In this document: positions 36,204 through 45,000 of the stretch, piece after piece
How positions within the stretch are numbered: the first letter of the stretch is position 1
Layout of the letters: every line of letters begins with the position of its first letter
Origin: Pseudomonadota bacterium
GTDB taxonomy: Bacteria > Myxococcota_A > Polyangia > Polyangiales > Polyangiaceae
Length of the DNA: 64,000 nucleotides
NCBI GenBank assembly: GCA_023428245.1
Contig: JAEYYX010000015.1
Span: 1-64,000 of the forward strand
Reading direction: 5' to 3'
Position numbers and translations under genes: made by a program
Notes under the pieces: model-generated
The model's database searches: none
What the model saw: only the letters and a program-made list of their open reading frames with translations
Told to the model about the DNA's origin: nothing

Positions 36204-37766
36204 ATGGCAATGAAGAAGTTTGAGACGGTTCTCGCTGCGGCTCTGACCCTGGGCGCAGTGGCTTGTGGAGGCAGCGGTGGCGGCAGTCAGTTGAAGCCGT
36301 CGGATGCCAGCGGCCATACCGACCGCACGGGCGCCGCGGTGTCGAAGAAGGCGATGGCGAGCTATAACAGCGCCCTCGACAGCTTTGTGAAAGAAGACCA
36401 AGCAGGCGCCTGGAATGACGCCAAGTGCAAGTCTGTAGCTGACGCCTTCGAGGCGGCGAGCGCAGAGCAGCGCTCAGCGGCCGGAAAGGAACTCCCAGAG
36501 GCCTACTACAATGCGGGCTTGGCCTATCAGCGCTGCGGCAATGACGCAGCGGCGAAGGATCGCTTCCGGAAAGCAGCGGATGCCGACAGCCAGTTCCATC
36601 GCGCCAAGGCGCAGCTCGCGCTCTACTCCTTCAAGGAGTCTGGCAACATGGACAGCGCCGTAGCGGAACTCGACCAAATCATCCGAGACGGCAAGTTCCA
36701 AAACGTAGAAGGGCTCGTCAGTCTCGCAGCGCTTCAAATGGAGCGAAATGGCAAGACAGGCGGCTCAGGTTGTGCCGACGACTTGGCTTGCGCTCAGCTG
36801 AATTTGCAGCGCGCGCTCGCGATCGACGACAGCTTCATGCCGGCGTTCAACCAGCTCGCTCTCTACTACTTGAACCAGGCGCGAGCCGAGGTCGGTGCTA
36901 AAAAGGGGCTTGTTGTTTCGAGCGGCAAGAAGAAGCGGGTCAACAAGCAGCGTCTCGATCTCGCAGCACTCGTCGCGTCGCAGGCGCAGCGAAAGAATCC
37001 GAATTACGCGCCGATTCACAATACGAGCGGTCTGATCCTGGTCGAGCTCGAGAACTACAACGGTGCGGTGAAGGCGTTCAAACGCGCAGTCCAGCTGAAC
37101 CCGAAGTTCTTCGAGGCTCAGATGAACTACGCAGCTGTGAACCTCTCCTTCCGTGGCTACGGGGAAGCTGAGAAGGCCTATCGTGCCGCTCTCGCGCTTC
37201 GTCCGAACACCTACGAGGCGCACCTCGGCTTGGCCCTCGCTCTCCGCGGTGGCATTAGCGACTCGAACTTCTCGAAGAACCTCGCCGAGGCCCAGAAGCA
37301 CTTGGCCGAGGCGAAGAAGATCTCTCCGGATCGCCCCGAGGCCTACTACAACGAAGCCATCTTGGCTCAGGAGTACGTAGCAAAGCGCGCGCCAAACGAG
37401 GAAGCGACCAAGGCGGAGTTCAGCAAGGCTTCGGCTCAGTATGAGTCGTTCGTCTCAAAGGCACAGGGCCGGGACGGTTTCGAGGACGCGGTCAAGCGCG
37501 CGAAGGAGCGTATCCAGGACATTCGCGACACGCTCATCTTCATGGAGGAGAGCAAGCGTATGGCCGAGGAAGAGAAACGCTTCCAGGCTGAGATGAAGGC
37601 CCAGGAAGACGCCGCTAAGAAGGCCGCCGCGGACGAAGCCAAGGCAGCTGAGGAGGCCAAGAAGGCTGAGGAAGCCAAGAAGGCTGAGGAGGCGAAGAAG
37701 GCTGAGGAGGCGAAGAAGGCTGAGGAGGCTAAGGCTCCCGCGGCCGCTCCCGCCAAGGCCAACTGA
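36204..37766 (+). CDS. TPR lipoprotein, AglT/GltE (NfsE)-like
   Basis: A 520-residue protein with a lipobox ('LGAVAC', Cys about residue 21), a Gly/Ser linker, tetratricopeptide repeats (about residues 90-430; e.g. 'YNGAVKAFKRAVQLNPKFFE', 'YGEAEKAYRAALALRPNTYE') and a Lys/Glu-rich tail built from an 18-base tandem repeat. It is predicted to be tethered to the outer membrane. Architecture and position match AglT (GltE), a lipoprotein of the Myxococcus gliding machine. The GGAGG site lies 9 bases before ATG 36204. Confidence 0.85.
   Translation: MAMKKFETVLAAALTLGAVACGGSGGGSQLKPSDASGHTDRTGAAVSKKAMASYNSALDSFVKEDQAGAWNDAKCKSVADAFEAASAEQRSAAGKELPEAYYNAGLAYQRCGNDAAAKDRFRKAADADSQFHRAKAQLALYSFKESGNMDSAVAELDQIIRDGKFQNVEGLVSLAALQMERNGKTGGSGCADDLACAQLNLQRALAIDDSFMPAFNQLALYYLNQARAEVGAKKGLVVSSGKKKRVNKQRLDLAALVASQAQRKNPNYAPIHNTSGLILVELENYNGAVKAFKRAVQLNPKFFEAQMNYAAVNLSFRGYGEAEKAYRAALALRPNTYEAHLGLALALRGGISDSNFSKNLAEAQKHLAEAKKISPDRPEAYYNEAILAQEYVAKRAPNEEATKAEFSKASAQYESFVSKAQGRDGFEDAVKRAKERIQDIRDTLIFMEESKRMAEEEKRFQAEMKAQEDAAKKAAADEAKAAEEAKKAEEAKKAEEAKKAEEAKKAEEAKAPAAAPAKAN
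37641..37730 (+). repeat. 18-base tandem repeat, five copies, within the GltE-like gene
   Basis: Five consecutive 18-base units (consensus AAGAAGGCTGAGGAGGCC-like) encode the hexapeptide KKAEEA five times, giving a highly charged, probably helical C-terminal tail. The last copies are nearly identical, so copy number may vary among strains. Confidence 0.9.
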
Positions 37767-37780
37767 GCAACGCGGACAAG

Positions 37781-37817
37781 CCGTGGGGTCGTTCGATCCT
37801 GATTGACGACTCCACGG
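37781..37817 (+). terminator. Hairpin after the GltE-like gene
   Basis: The arms CCGTGGGGTCGT and ACGACTCCACGG pair with one G-T across a 13-base loop. Only a weak T-run follows, so it could be an attenuator that lowers expression of the next genes. Confidence 0.5.
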
Positions 37818-37868
37818 TCTCGTTGATACAATGATGCTGTAATCTCAAGATTATTCCGGTGAAACTGT

Positions 37869-38153
37869 ATGGCTCCTCAACTTCACGCCGTTTTTAAGAA
37901 GACCGCCCTTACTCTCCTCGCTGCAGGCCTGATTTTCGGCACGCTCGAGGGCACGGCTCACGCTCAAGCGGCCAAGGAAACGGCCGGCGGCGACGGTTAT
38001 GGCTACGAATTCGATGACGATCCGCTCGCTGCTGCGGGCTTTGGACCGAACGACAGCCGTATTCGCGTTCGTAAGGGAGCTCAGAGGTCGACCCTGATCA
38101 AGCCGCGTACGCAGTTCATCAACGAACTTCTCAAGTCCGTCGAGAACCTCTGA
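37869..38153 (+). CDS. Small secreted protein of the Glt-like cluster (GltF-position)
   Basis: A 94-residue protein with a signal peptide (ending 'GTAHAQAAK'), a Gly-Tyr/acidic middle ('GYGYEFDDDP') and a basic C-terminus ('RIRVRKGAQRSTLIKPRTQF', then 'INELLKSVENL'). It sits between the GltE-like and GltG/PglI-like genes, where Myxococcus has gltF; similarity itself is not verifiable here. Its AT-rich 52-base upstream region could hold an internal promoter. Predicted periplasmic. Confidence 0.7.
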   Translation: MAPQLHAVFKKTALTLLAAGLIFGTLEGTAHAQAAKETAGGDGYGYEFDDDPLAAAGFGPNDSRIRVRKGAQRSTLIKPRTQFINELLKSVENL

Positions 38154-38225
38154 GCGTCGTCGTTGTCAGATCCGATATCGTTTCGCCTCGCCCATTGAAC
38201 GGGCCCAAGTCTCATTCTGAAAAAT

Positions 38226-38246
38226 AGCCGACGCTCCTCGTCGGCT
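38226..38246 (+). other. Hairpin upstream of the PglI/GltG-like gene
   Basis: The perfect stem AGCCGACG / CGTCGGCT with a 5-base loop lies 22 bases before the GltG-like ATG and is followed by a short pyrimidine stretch. It may attenuate transcription or affect ribosome access, since no clear ribosome site is visible there. Confidence 0.45.
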
Positions 38247-38268
38247 TCTCCAGTTCCTCAAGATCATC

Positions 38269-40362
38269 ATGGCAAAAGCAGTTCTCACGTTCGCTCTCTA
38301 TCAGGGAGATGCGCTGTCCCGTCGAGAGACGATCAGCCAAGACATCATCAAGGTTGGCAAGGATCCGAAGAGCCATCTTCAGGTCGAGGACGAACTTGCT
38401 TCGCGGATGCATGCGGTCATTGAGGTGGGCGATACAGAGGACATCTCTCTGATCGATCTCGGTAACGAGCCCGCGACGCAGGTGAACGGTGCTCCCGTCA
38501 GCAAATGCAAGCTCGCCGTCGGAGACCAGATCGTTATCGGCAATACGCTGATTGTCTTGGAGAGAATCGATCCGGCAGGCGCTCAGGTTCAGCCGGCGGG
38601 CGCGCTTTCGTCGAACCCATTCGCTGCGGTGGCGGCTCCTGTCGCTGCGGCGCCCGTCGCTCCGGCTCAGCAGGTCTCTTCGAATCCGTTCGCTTCGAGT
38701 TCGAACCCATTCGCTGCCGGATCGAACCCTTTTGCGGCTCCTGCTCATCCGTTTGCTCCGGCTCAGCAGCAACCGCCGGCGCCTCCCGCCTTCGGCGGCG
38801 GCTTCGGTGGCGGTCACCAGGTGGGTGGTGGGCACCATGGCCATGGTCACGACGACTTCGCGCCGGGCACCTACACCTATGAGATGTTGAAGAGCGGCCC
38901 CGCTGTGCCCCCGGATGAGGTCGAGCTGAGCCACGTCCCCGCCGTCGAGGTGCTCGTGTCCTGGGACACGAACGTACTCCACGTGTCGCATCTTTCACCG
39001 CCCCGAACGTTCTATGTTGGCGAGCCGAACCCCGCCGACAAGAAGGACAAGACGGACTTCTTTATTCCTGAGGAGAAGCTCCCGATCCGGAAGATGCCCG
39101 TTGTCGTCGGCGACGCGATGAATATTGCTGTCGTGCTGCCGCAAGGCGCCACCGGTTGGGTCCAGATTCCCGGCCAGCAGCGGATGACTGTCGATCAGAT
39201 TCGCCCCCATGCGCAGCCCTGCGGCGAGGTGCCTGGAGCTCAGCAGTTCACGTTGAGCCCCGGTGCATCAGCGAAGATTGAAGTCAACGGCTTCACCTTC
39301 CAGGTCGCCGCCGTGAACGCCGGTAAGCCCTTCAAGAAGGGTGTTGGCGCCGGGTTCGACTGGACCGTGGCGATGTATTTCGGCCTGACGTTCCTCTCCT
39401 TCGGCAGCCTCCTGGCTTCGATGGCGTACTTCGTTCCCCCGCTTGGTCTGACGGACGAAAGTGAAATCGACAAGAACCGCCTCCTCCTCATTCAGCAATA
39501 TCTGAACGCCGCTGCCGAGCGTGAGCAGGAAGAGAAGACGGAGGACGTCGTCGCCGAGGACGCCGACAACAAGGAAGGCGGCACCGGTGAGCGTCATAAG
39601 GGCGAAGAAGGCTCGATGGGTAAGGAGACCAGCAAGGCGCAGAACAAGCGCTACGCGGTGAAAGGCCCAGCAGACAACCCCGATCCGCACTTGGCAAAGC
39701 AAGCAGCGCTTCGTGAAGCCCGGGACTTCGGTATGATCGGTCTCTTGAACGCTGGCGCAGCGGGCGATCCGAACGCCCCGACCTCGCCCTTCGGCCGTGA
39801 GACTTCTTCGGGTCTCGACGAAGTAAGCGCCCAAGGAAACATGTGGGGCGACGAGATCGGCGAGGCCTTTGGCGCCGGTGGTCTCGGCCTGACCGGTATC
39901 GGTGAAGGTGGCGGTGGCCGCGGTGAAGGTATCGGCCTCGGTAACATCGGTACGATGGGTCACGGAGCGGGCACCGGTTCGGGCCAGGGCTTCGGCTCGG
40001 GTCACGGTCGACTTGGTGGGTCGCACGCGACTCGGACTCCGAAGGTCCGTATGGGCGCGACGAGCGTGAACGGACGTCTCCCTGCAGAAGTCATTCAGCG
40101 TATCGTGCGTCAGAACTTCGGTCGCTTCCGCATGTGCTATGAGCAAGGTCTCACGAGGAACCCGAACCTCGAAGGTCGAGTTGCAGTGCGGTTCGTGATT
40201 GGTCGTGATGGCGCGGTGTCGAACGTAGGCAACGGTGGTTCGGATATTCCGGACAGCGGCGTTGTGAGTTGTGTGGTGCAGGCCTTCTACGGCCTGGGCT
40301 TCCCGCAGCCAGAAGGGGGCATCGTGACGGTCACTTACCCGATCATGTTTAGCCCCGGGTGA
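38269..40362 (+). CDS. FHA-TM-AgmX/PglI C-terminal domain protein, PglI/GltG-like
   Basis: A 697-residue bitopic protein. Residues about 5-100 form a cytoplasmic FHA domain (phosphothreonine-binding fold; 'IIKVGKDPKSHLQVED', 'ASRMHAVIEV', 'TQVNGAPV'). A Pro/Ala-rich segment with repeated NPF motifs follows (about 120-190). A central beta-rich region precedes a membrane helix near residues 365-390 ('AMYFGLTFLSFGSLLASMAYF'). A Gly-rich periplasmic linker ends in the AgmX/PglI-type tail ('EVIQRIVRQNFGRFRMCYEQ', 'VTYPIMFSPG'), a TonB-like domain. In Myxococcus this architecture is GltG/PglI, proposed to link the cytoplasmic motor to the envelope complex. It ends before a strong terminator. Confidence 0.88.
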   Translation: MAKAVLTFALYQGDALSRRETISQDIIKVGKDPKSHLQVEDELASRMHAVIEVGDTEDISLIDLGNEPATQVNGAPVSKCKLAVGDQIVIGNTLIVLERIDPAGAQVQPAGALSSNPFAAVAAPVAAAPVAPAQQVSSNPFASSSNPFAAGSNPFAAPAHPFAPAQQQPPAPPAFGGGFGGGHQVGGGHHGHGHDDFAPGTYTYEMLKSGPAVPPDEVELSHVPAVEVLVSWDTNVLHVSHLSPPRTFYVGEPNPADKKDKTDFFIPEEKLPIRKMPVVVGDAMNIAVVLPQGATGWVQIPGQQRMTVDQIRPHAQPCGEVPGAQQFTLSPGASAKIEVNGFTFQVAAVNAGKPFKKGVGAGFDWTVAMYFGLTFLSFGSLLASMAYFVPPLGLTDESEIDKNRLLLIQQYLNAAAEREQEEKTEDVVAEDADNKEGGTGERHKGEEGSMGKETSKAQNKRYAVKGPADNPDPHLAKQAALREARDFGMIGLLNAGAAGDPNAPTSPFGRETSSGLDEVSAQGNMWGDEIGEAFGAGGLGLTGIGEGGGGRGEGIGLGNIGTMGHGAGTGSGQGFGSGHGRLGGSHATRTPKVRMGATSVNGRLPAEVIQRIVRQNFGRFRMCYEQGLTRNPNLEGRVAVRFVIGRDGAVSNVGNGGSDIPDSGVVSCVVQAFYGLGFPQPEGGIVTVTYPIMFSPG

Positions 40363-40385
40363 TCGGAAAAGACTGTTAGCGCTTG

Positions 40386-40420
40386 AAAACGCGCACCCAT
40401 TGGGTGCGCGTTTTCTGTTT
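40386..40420 (+). terminator. Strong rho-independent terminator after the GltG-like gene
   Basis: A perfect 13-base stem, AAAACGCGCACCC / GGGTGCGCGTTTT, with a 3-base loop and a T-rich tail (TTTTCTGTTTG). It closes the operon starting at 30.5 kb. Confidence 0.92.
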
Positions 40421-40519
40421 GTTCGTCTTTACTTCTGGAGCGGTCGATGAGTATTCTTCGGAGCCGAAATCGGCCTGGGTTGATCCTTGGAGGCGACGAA
40501 CGCTACCGAGGAGAGAATG

Positions 40520-41455
40520 ATGAGAGAGGTCAGTGATATGTTTCTGAGAGCGACGAAGCGAGTCCGTGCATTGTCGGCGTTGGCCATTCTATGGACTTCG
40601 GTCGGCTGCAGTCGAAGCCACATCGAAGCGATCAACCTTGCCAACGAGGGGGATCGAGCCGTGTCAGTGAATCCTGATGGGGCGGTCCAGAAGTACGAAC
40701 AAGCTCTTCAGCTCGACTCTGAGAACCATCTGATTTTGTGGAAGCTCGCCCGGGCTTACGAGAAGAAGGAAGACTGGGACAAGATGGCGAGCACGCTCGC
40801 CAAGGCTGTTCAGGTCGCACCCGAGTTCGCGAACTACTGGGAGAAGCGTGGCCTCGCGCTGACCAAGCAAGCAGAGGGTGGAAACCCCGACGCTTGGCAG
40901 GAAGCGAAGGAGCCGCTTGAGAAGTGCATCAAGGCCGACCCGAACCGTGCTTGGTGTTACGAGCTTCTCGGCGAAGCGAAGTGGTGGACAGACGATATTC
41001 AAGGCGCGCTCCAGAGCTTGTCGCAGGCCATTGAGCACGATCCCACCGTCGCTTATTTTTATGTGAACTTGGCGGAGCTTTACCAAGTCTTGCGTCTCTA
41101 CAACGAAGCGGGACAGGTTCTCGAACAGGGCACCAAGAACATCCAGCCAACCGAAGAGACGCGTGACAACGTCTACAACATGTACCTGCTCAGCTTTAAC
41201 GTTGCGCAGTTCAGCGGTGACAAGAGCCGCATGCTCGCTTCTGTCGAGCGAGCGTACGAGATCGGCGGCGAGACGCACCCGGAGGCCAAGTTCCACCTCG
41301 GGAGCACCTATGCCTCCATGGATCCTCCCCAGAAGGAAAAGGCGAAGCGTCTTCTCGAATCCTTTACCAAGTCGGCTTGTGCTGGCGAGGGCGGGAAGAA
41401 GTTCAAGGCGCAGTGCTCTCAGGCGAATGCGTTCTTGCAGAACCTTGGGACCTGA
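40520..41455 (+). CDS. TPR lipoprotein in the Glt-like cluster
   Basis: About 311 residues with a lipobox ('WTSVGC') and TPR-type repeats from about residue 40 on ('AVQKYEQALQLDSENHLILW', 'ALQSLSQAIEHDPTVAYFY'). Two conserved-looking Cys pairs occur ('EKCIKADPNRAWCYE', 'KSACAGEGG...KAQC'). It lies between the GltG-like and giant GltI-like genes, the place of gltH in Myxococcus, but it is a TPR lipoprotein, not a beta-barrel. Start codons at 40517, 40520 and 40538 are all possible; 40520 has GAGGAG 6 bases upstream. Separate terminators before and after make it its own transcript. Confidence 0.8.
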   Translation: MREVSDMFLRATKRVRALSALAILWTSVGCSRSHIEAINLANEGDRAVSVNPDGAVQKYEQALQLDSENHLILWKLARAYEKKEDWDKMASTLAKAVQVAPEFANYWEKRGLALTKQAEGGNPDAWQEAKEPLEKCIKADPNRAWCYELLGEAKWWTDDIQGALQSLSQAIEHDPTVAYFYVNLAELYQVLRLYNEAGQVLEQGTKNIQPTEETRDNVYNMYLLSFNVAQFSGDKSRMLASVERAYEIGGETHPEAKFHLGSTYASMDPPQKEKAKRLLESFTKSACAGEGGKKFKAQCSQANAFLQNLGT

Positions 41456-41484
41456 AAGGGACGCGCGGGGGCTTTCCTCTGCCT

Positions 41485-41524
41485 GCGGGGCGCTCGGTGA
41501 TCCGGGCGTCCCGCCTTTCATTTT
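41485..41524 (+). terminator. Rho-independent terminator after the TPR lipoprotein gene
   Basis: The stem GCGGGGCGCTCGG / CCGGGCGTCCCGC (two G-T pairs, 4-base loop) is followed by CTTTCATTTT. Confidence 0.85.
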
Positions 41525-42021
41525 GCGGGTGGAGAAGAGCGACAACGTAGGCGACTTGGCGTCCAGTGTGGGCGGGGGGAGGTCTCTCGGCCCGTTGATT
41601 CAGAACCGCGCAGGGGAGTCGCCAATCCGCCACTTGAGGCCGCCGCTCAGCGCCGGAAGAGCCCCTTCAAAGCCGTGGGAAGGCGCTATGAAAAGGGCTG
41701 TCCTTCTGCGGTCAACCCGGTATTCAGGTGAGGTTGAACTGGTTGTATACAGGAAGACCAAGGTTGGGTTTTCGTGGATCGATGTTTCTCGGCGCAGCTG
41801 CCTCTCTCGAGAAGGCGAGAGGCGAGGGGGCCGTCCGTTCAGATTCGCTGACTTTGGCCGCTTTGTATGTCGCGCAGCTCGGAGCCGGGCTGCCATCCCT
41901 GCCGCACCCCACTTAATGAATCGCTGCATCGAGAGGCGCCCGAACTCGAAAACCAGTGTGTTTTCGGGCTAGCACCTCTGAGATCCATAACGTAGACGAG
42001 AGTATTCAGGAGCCGATGAAG
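41525..42021 (+). other. Non-coding upstream region of the giant TPR gene
   Basis: About 500 bases with no supportable gene; the short open frames here lack ribosome sites and conserved features. A possible -10 TATACA (41746-41751) has a weak -35-like TTCAGG 17 bases upstream. The unusual length suggests a long leader or dense regulation. No clear palindromic operator seen. Confidence 0.4.
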
Positions 42022-45000
42022 ATGGACGACACGACCAAGGAGCCAAACAAGGCTGACGATGCGACGAGCGCGCTCAAGGGATCTTCCCCGAGCCAAGCGC
42101 CGAGCGTCGCACCGCCCTCATTGGCGTCGCCCGAGAAGATCGAAGCGCTCAAAGCGAGGCTCGCTCAGGTCGAGTCGCGACCGAATGAGTACGTGAAGAT
42201 TCTTGTCGAACTGGCGGCGGCGGTTGCTGAGCCCTTTGAGAAGGTCGATTACTATCGCCGAGCTGCTGAGCTGTACGCGAATAAGTTCGGGAATCACGCC
42301 GAGGCCGTCAAAGCCTATGAGGCGCTCATCGAGATCGATCCGGACGACGTCGATGCGAAGATCTACCTGAAAGAGATGTATGAGAAGCGTCGAAACTACG
42401 ACGCTTTGATCGCACTCTTGCGCCGCGAGGCGGATGCGATCCTCGGACCGAGCGAGCGCGCCGAGGCCTACCGCCAGATCGCTGAGCTCGCGACCGAAAA
42501 GGTAAAGAAGCCGGAAGTTTGTATTCCTCTTTGGCTTGCCGTCTTGGACGGTGAGCCGGACGATCCGCAAGCGCTCGATGCGCTCGCTCAGCTCTACGAG
42601 CGCGGTCGGGAGTACGAGGCTCTCTGCGACATGCTCGAGCGACTCATCGTCGTCACCTCGGACGACAAGGCGCGTATCACGCACCTCACGAAACTCGGAC
42701 AGATCGCCGGTGAGCGTTTGAAGGACGACGAGCGCGCAGCTGAGGCCTACCGGCAGCTCGTGGAGCTCGACCCGAGCGATCGTCGCGCCCAGGAACAGCT
42801 CAAGAAGCGTTACACGGCACTCGGTCGCTGGGACGACCTTGAGGCCCTCTACGTCGAGGGCGGGAACTGGGACGAGTTCATTCGGCTCCTTGAGGCGAAC
42901 GAACCGAAGGCAGAGACACCGGAGCGTCGAATCCAGATGCTCCTGAAGGTGGCCGAGCTCTGGCTGACCCAGAAGGGCAAGCCCGATCGCGCTGCGCGTG
43001 CGCTCGAGAAGGTCTTGTCGATCGATTCCGAGAATCTGATCGCCGCCGAGCGACTGATCCCGATCTACTCGGAAGCGAACAACTTCAAGGGTCTCGTTCA
43101 GGCGATCGAGGTCCGCTTGCTCACGCTCGAGTCGGGCCCCGAGCGACGCGACCTGCTCCTCCGTGCGGCTAGCCTTTACGAGGAGCGCCTGCGCGACAAA
43201 GAAAAAGCGCTGTCTCGCGTCCTCGAGGCAATGGCGCTGGCGGCCGACGATCCCGAGGTGCTGAACTTGGCCGAGAAGGCCGCTCGCGGCGCCGGTGCAT
43301 GGGATAAGTTTGTGAGTGCGGTGCGGAGCCTCGCCGATGAGGTCCAGGACCCAGACGTCCGAAATGGCCTTCGGTTGCGCCTCGGCCGCGTGCTTCGCGA
43401 AGAGCTCAAGGCGGATGACAAGGCCATTGAGCAGTATCGCCTTGTCTACGAAGACGCTCCCGATAGCGCAGAAGCGCTCGAGGCTCTGGTGCTGCTCTAC
43501 GGCAAGACCGAGCGTTACGCTGAGCTGCTCGAGACGTTCCAGCGGAAGCTCGAACTCGAGGTCGATCCGAGCGAACGTCGCGCGACGTATCTCGCCATCG
43601 CCCGCACCCAGCGCGACAACCTCGATGATGCGGAAGCTGCGGTAGAAACGCTCGAAGCATTGCTCAGCGAGAATGAAGACGATCGAGATGCGCTCGCCGA
43701 TCTTGAACAGCTCTACGCAGGTCTCGGGCACGCCCAAGATCAGGCAAACATCCTTGAGCGACAGATCGTCCTCGAAGACACCACCAAAGGCCTTGCTGAT
43801 CTCAAGTTCCGTTTGGCGACCCTCTTTGAAGGTCCGCTCAAGAGGCCCGCGGAGGCGCTCGAGCAATATCGGGAGGTCCTTTCGATCGACGTCGGATATA
43901 CGCCGGCTCGTGCTGCGCTCGAGAAGATGCTGCCGGGGACGCTCGGCGGCGAGGCCGCAGCAGTGCTCGAAACCGTCTTCGAGCAACAAGAGGATTGGGC
44001 GAGCCTGGCGCGCGTGCTCGAGGTGCGCGCTGAGGGCGCCGTCGCCGCTGAGGAGCGCGTCGAAATCCTGCGCAAGCTGGCGCAGCTCTCTGCTTTCCAG
44101 CTCGGTTCAGCCGACGCGGCCATCGATGCGCAAGCTCGCGCTCTCAAGGCCAATCCAGCAAACCAAGACACCCGCCTCGAGCTTGAACAGCTCGCGGAGC
44201 AGTTCGGCAAGCTCGGTGAGCTGACGAAAATCTTCGAAGAGATCGCGAAGGGCTCGCGGGACGCAGAGCTTGCGATCCTTTACTTCACGCGAATCGCCGA
44301 GCTCGAAGAGCGGGCGGACCGTATCGACCAGGCCGTGGCGGCTCTCAACCGCGTGCTCGATCTCGATCCTTCCCGAGAGGAAGCGCTCGTGTTTCAGGAC
44401 CGCCTGCTTCGCAGCAACGGCAGGCTGAAGGATCTGGCGCCGGTCTACGAGAAGCGGATCGCGCTCGCGCAGGATCCTGAGCTTCGCGAGAACTTGTTCA
44501 TCGAGCTTGCGGAGCTGTTTGACTCGGCCCTTGGTCGCCCAGAGGAAGCCGTCCAGGCATACCAGGCCGTTTTGGTCGAGCAGCCGGAGAGCCGCGGCGC
44601 GCTCAGCGCCCTGGCCAGTCTCTTTGGCCGGCTCGAGCGCTGGGACGACCTCGCGGACAACCTGAACGCTCAGCTTTCCCTCGCTGAGTCCGAAGAGGAG
44701 CACACTCGTCTCTCCCTCAGGCTCGCGGAGCTCAGGGAACAGATGGGCAATGTCTCCGAGGCGGTGGAAGGCTACGCAGAGATCCTCGATCGGAACCCTG
44801 GTCAGGCGTCTGCGCTGGCCGCCCTGGAGCGTCTTTCGGCGGAGCGCGCTCACGAACTGCGCATTGCTGAGATCCTTGAGCCCCTCTACCGCTCACAAGG
44901 CGATTACAAGAAGCTGGTGTTCGTCCACGAGGTTCAGGTCCGGCACGCGACGGAGCCGTCGCGGCGTGTTCAGCTCCTTGAGACGATCGCGGAGCTTCAC

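Noticed and set aside
37641..37730. CRISPR-like array
   Set aside because: The repeat is contiguous with no spacers and lies in frame inside a coding sequence; no CRISPR or cas genes were seen in the window.
41728..41916. Small open frames in the gap before the giant TPR gene
   Set aside because: No ribosome sites, composition not protein-like, and mutually overlapping on both strands.
42118..43989. A 623-codon frame opposite the giant TPR gene
   Set aside because: Mirror of the TPR codon pattern; no start signal or domain.
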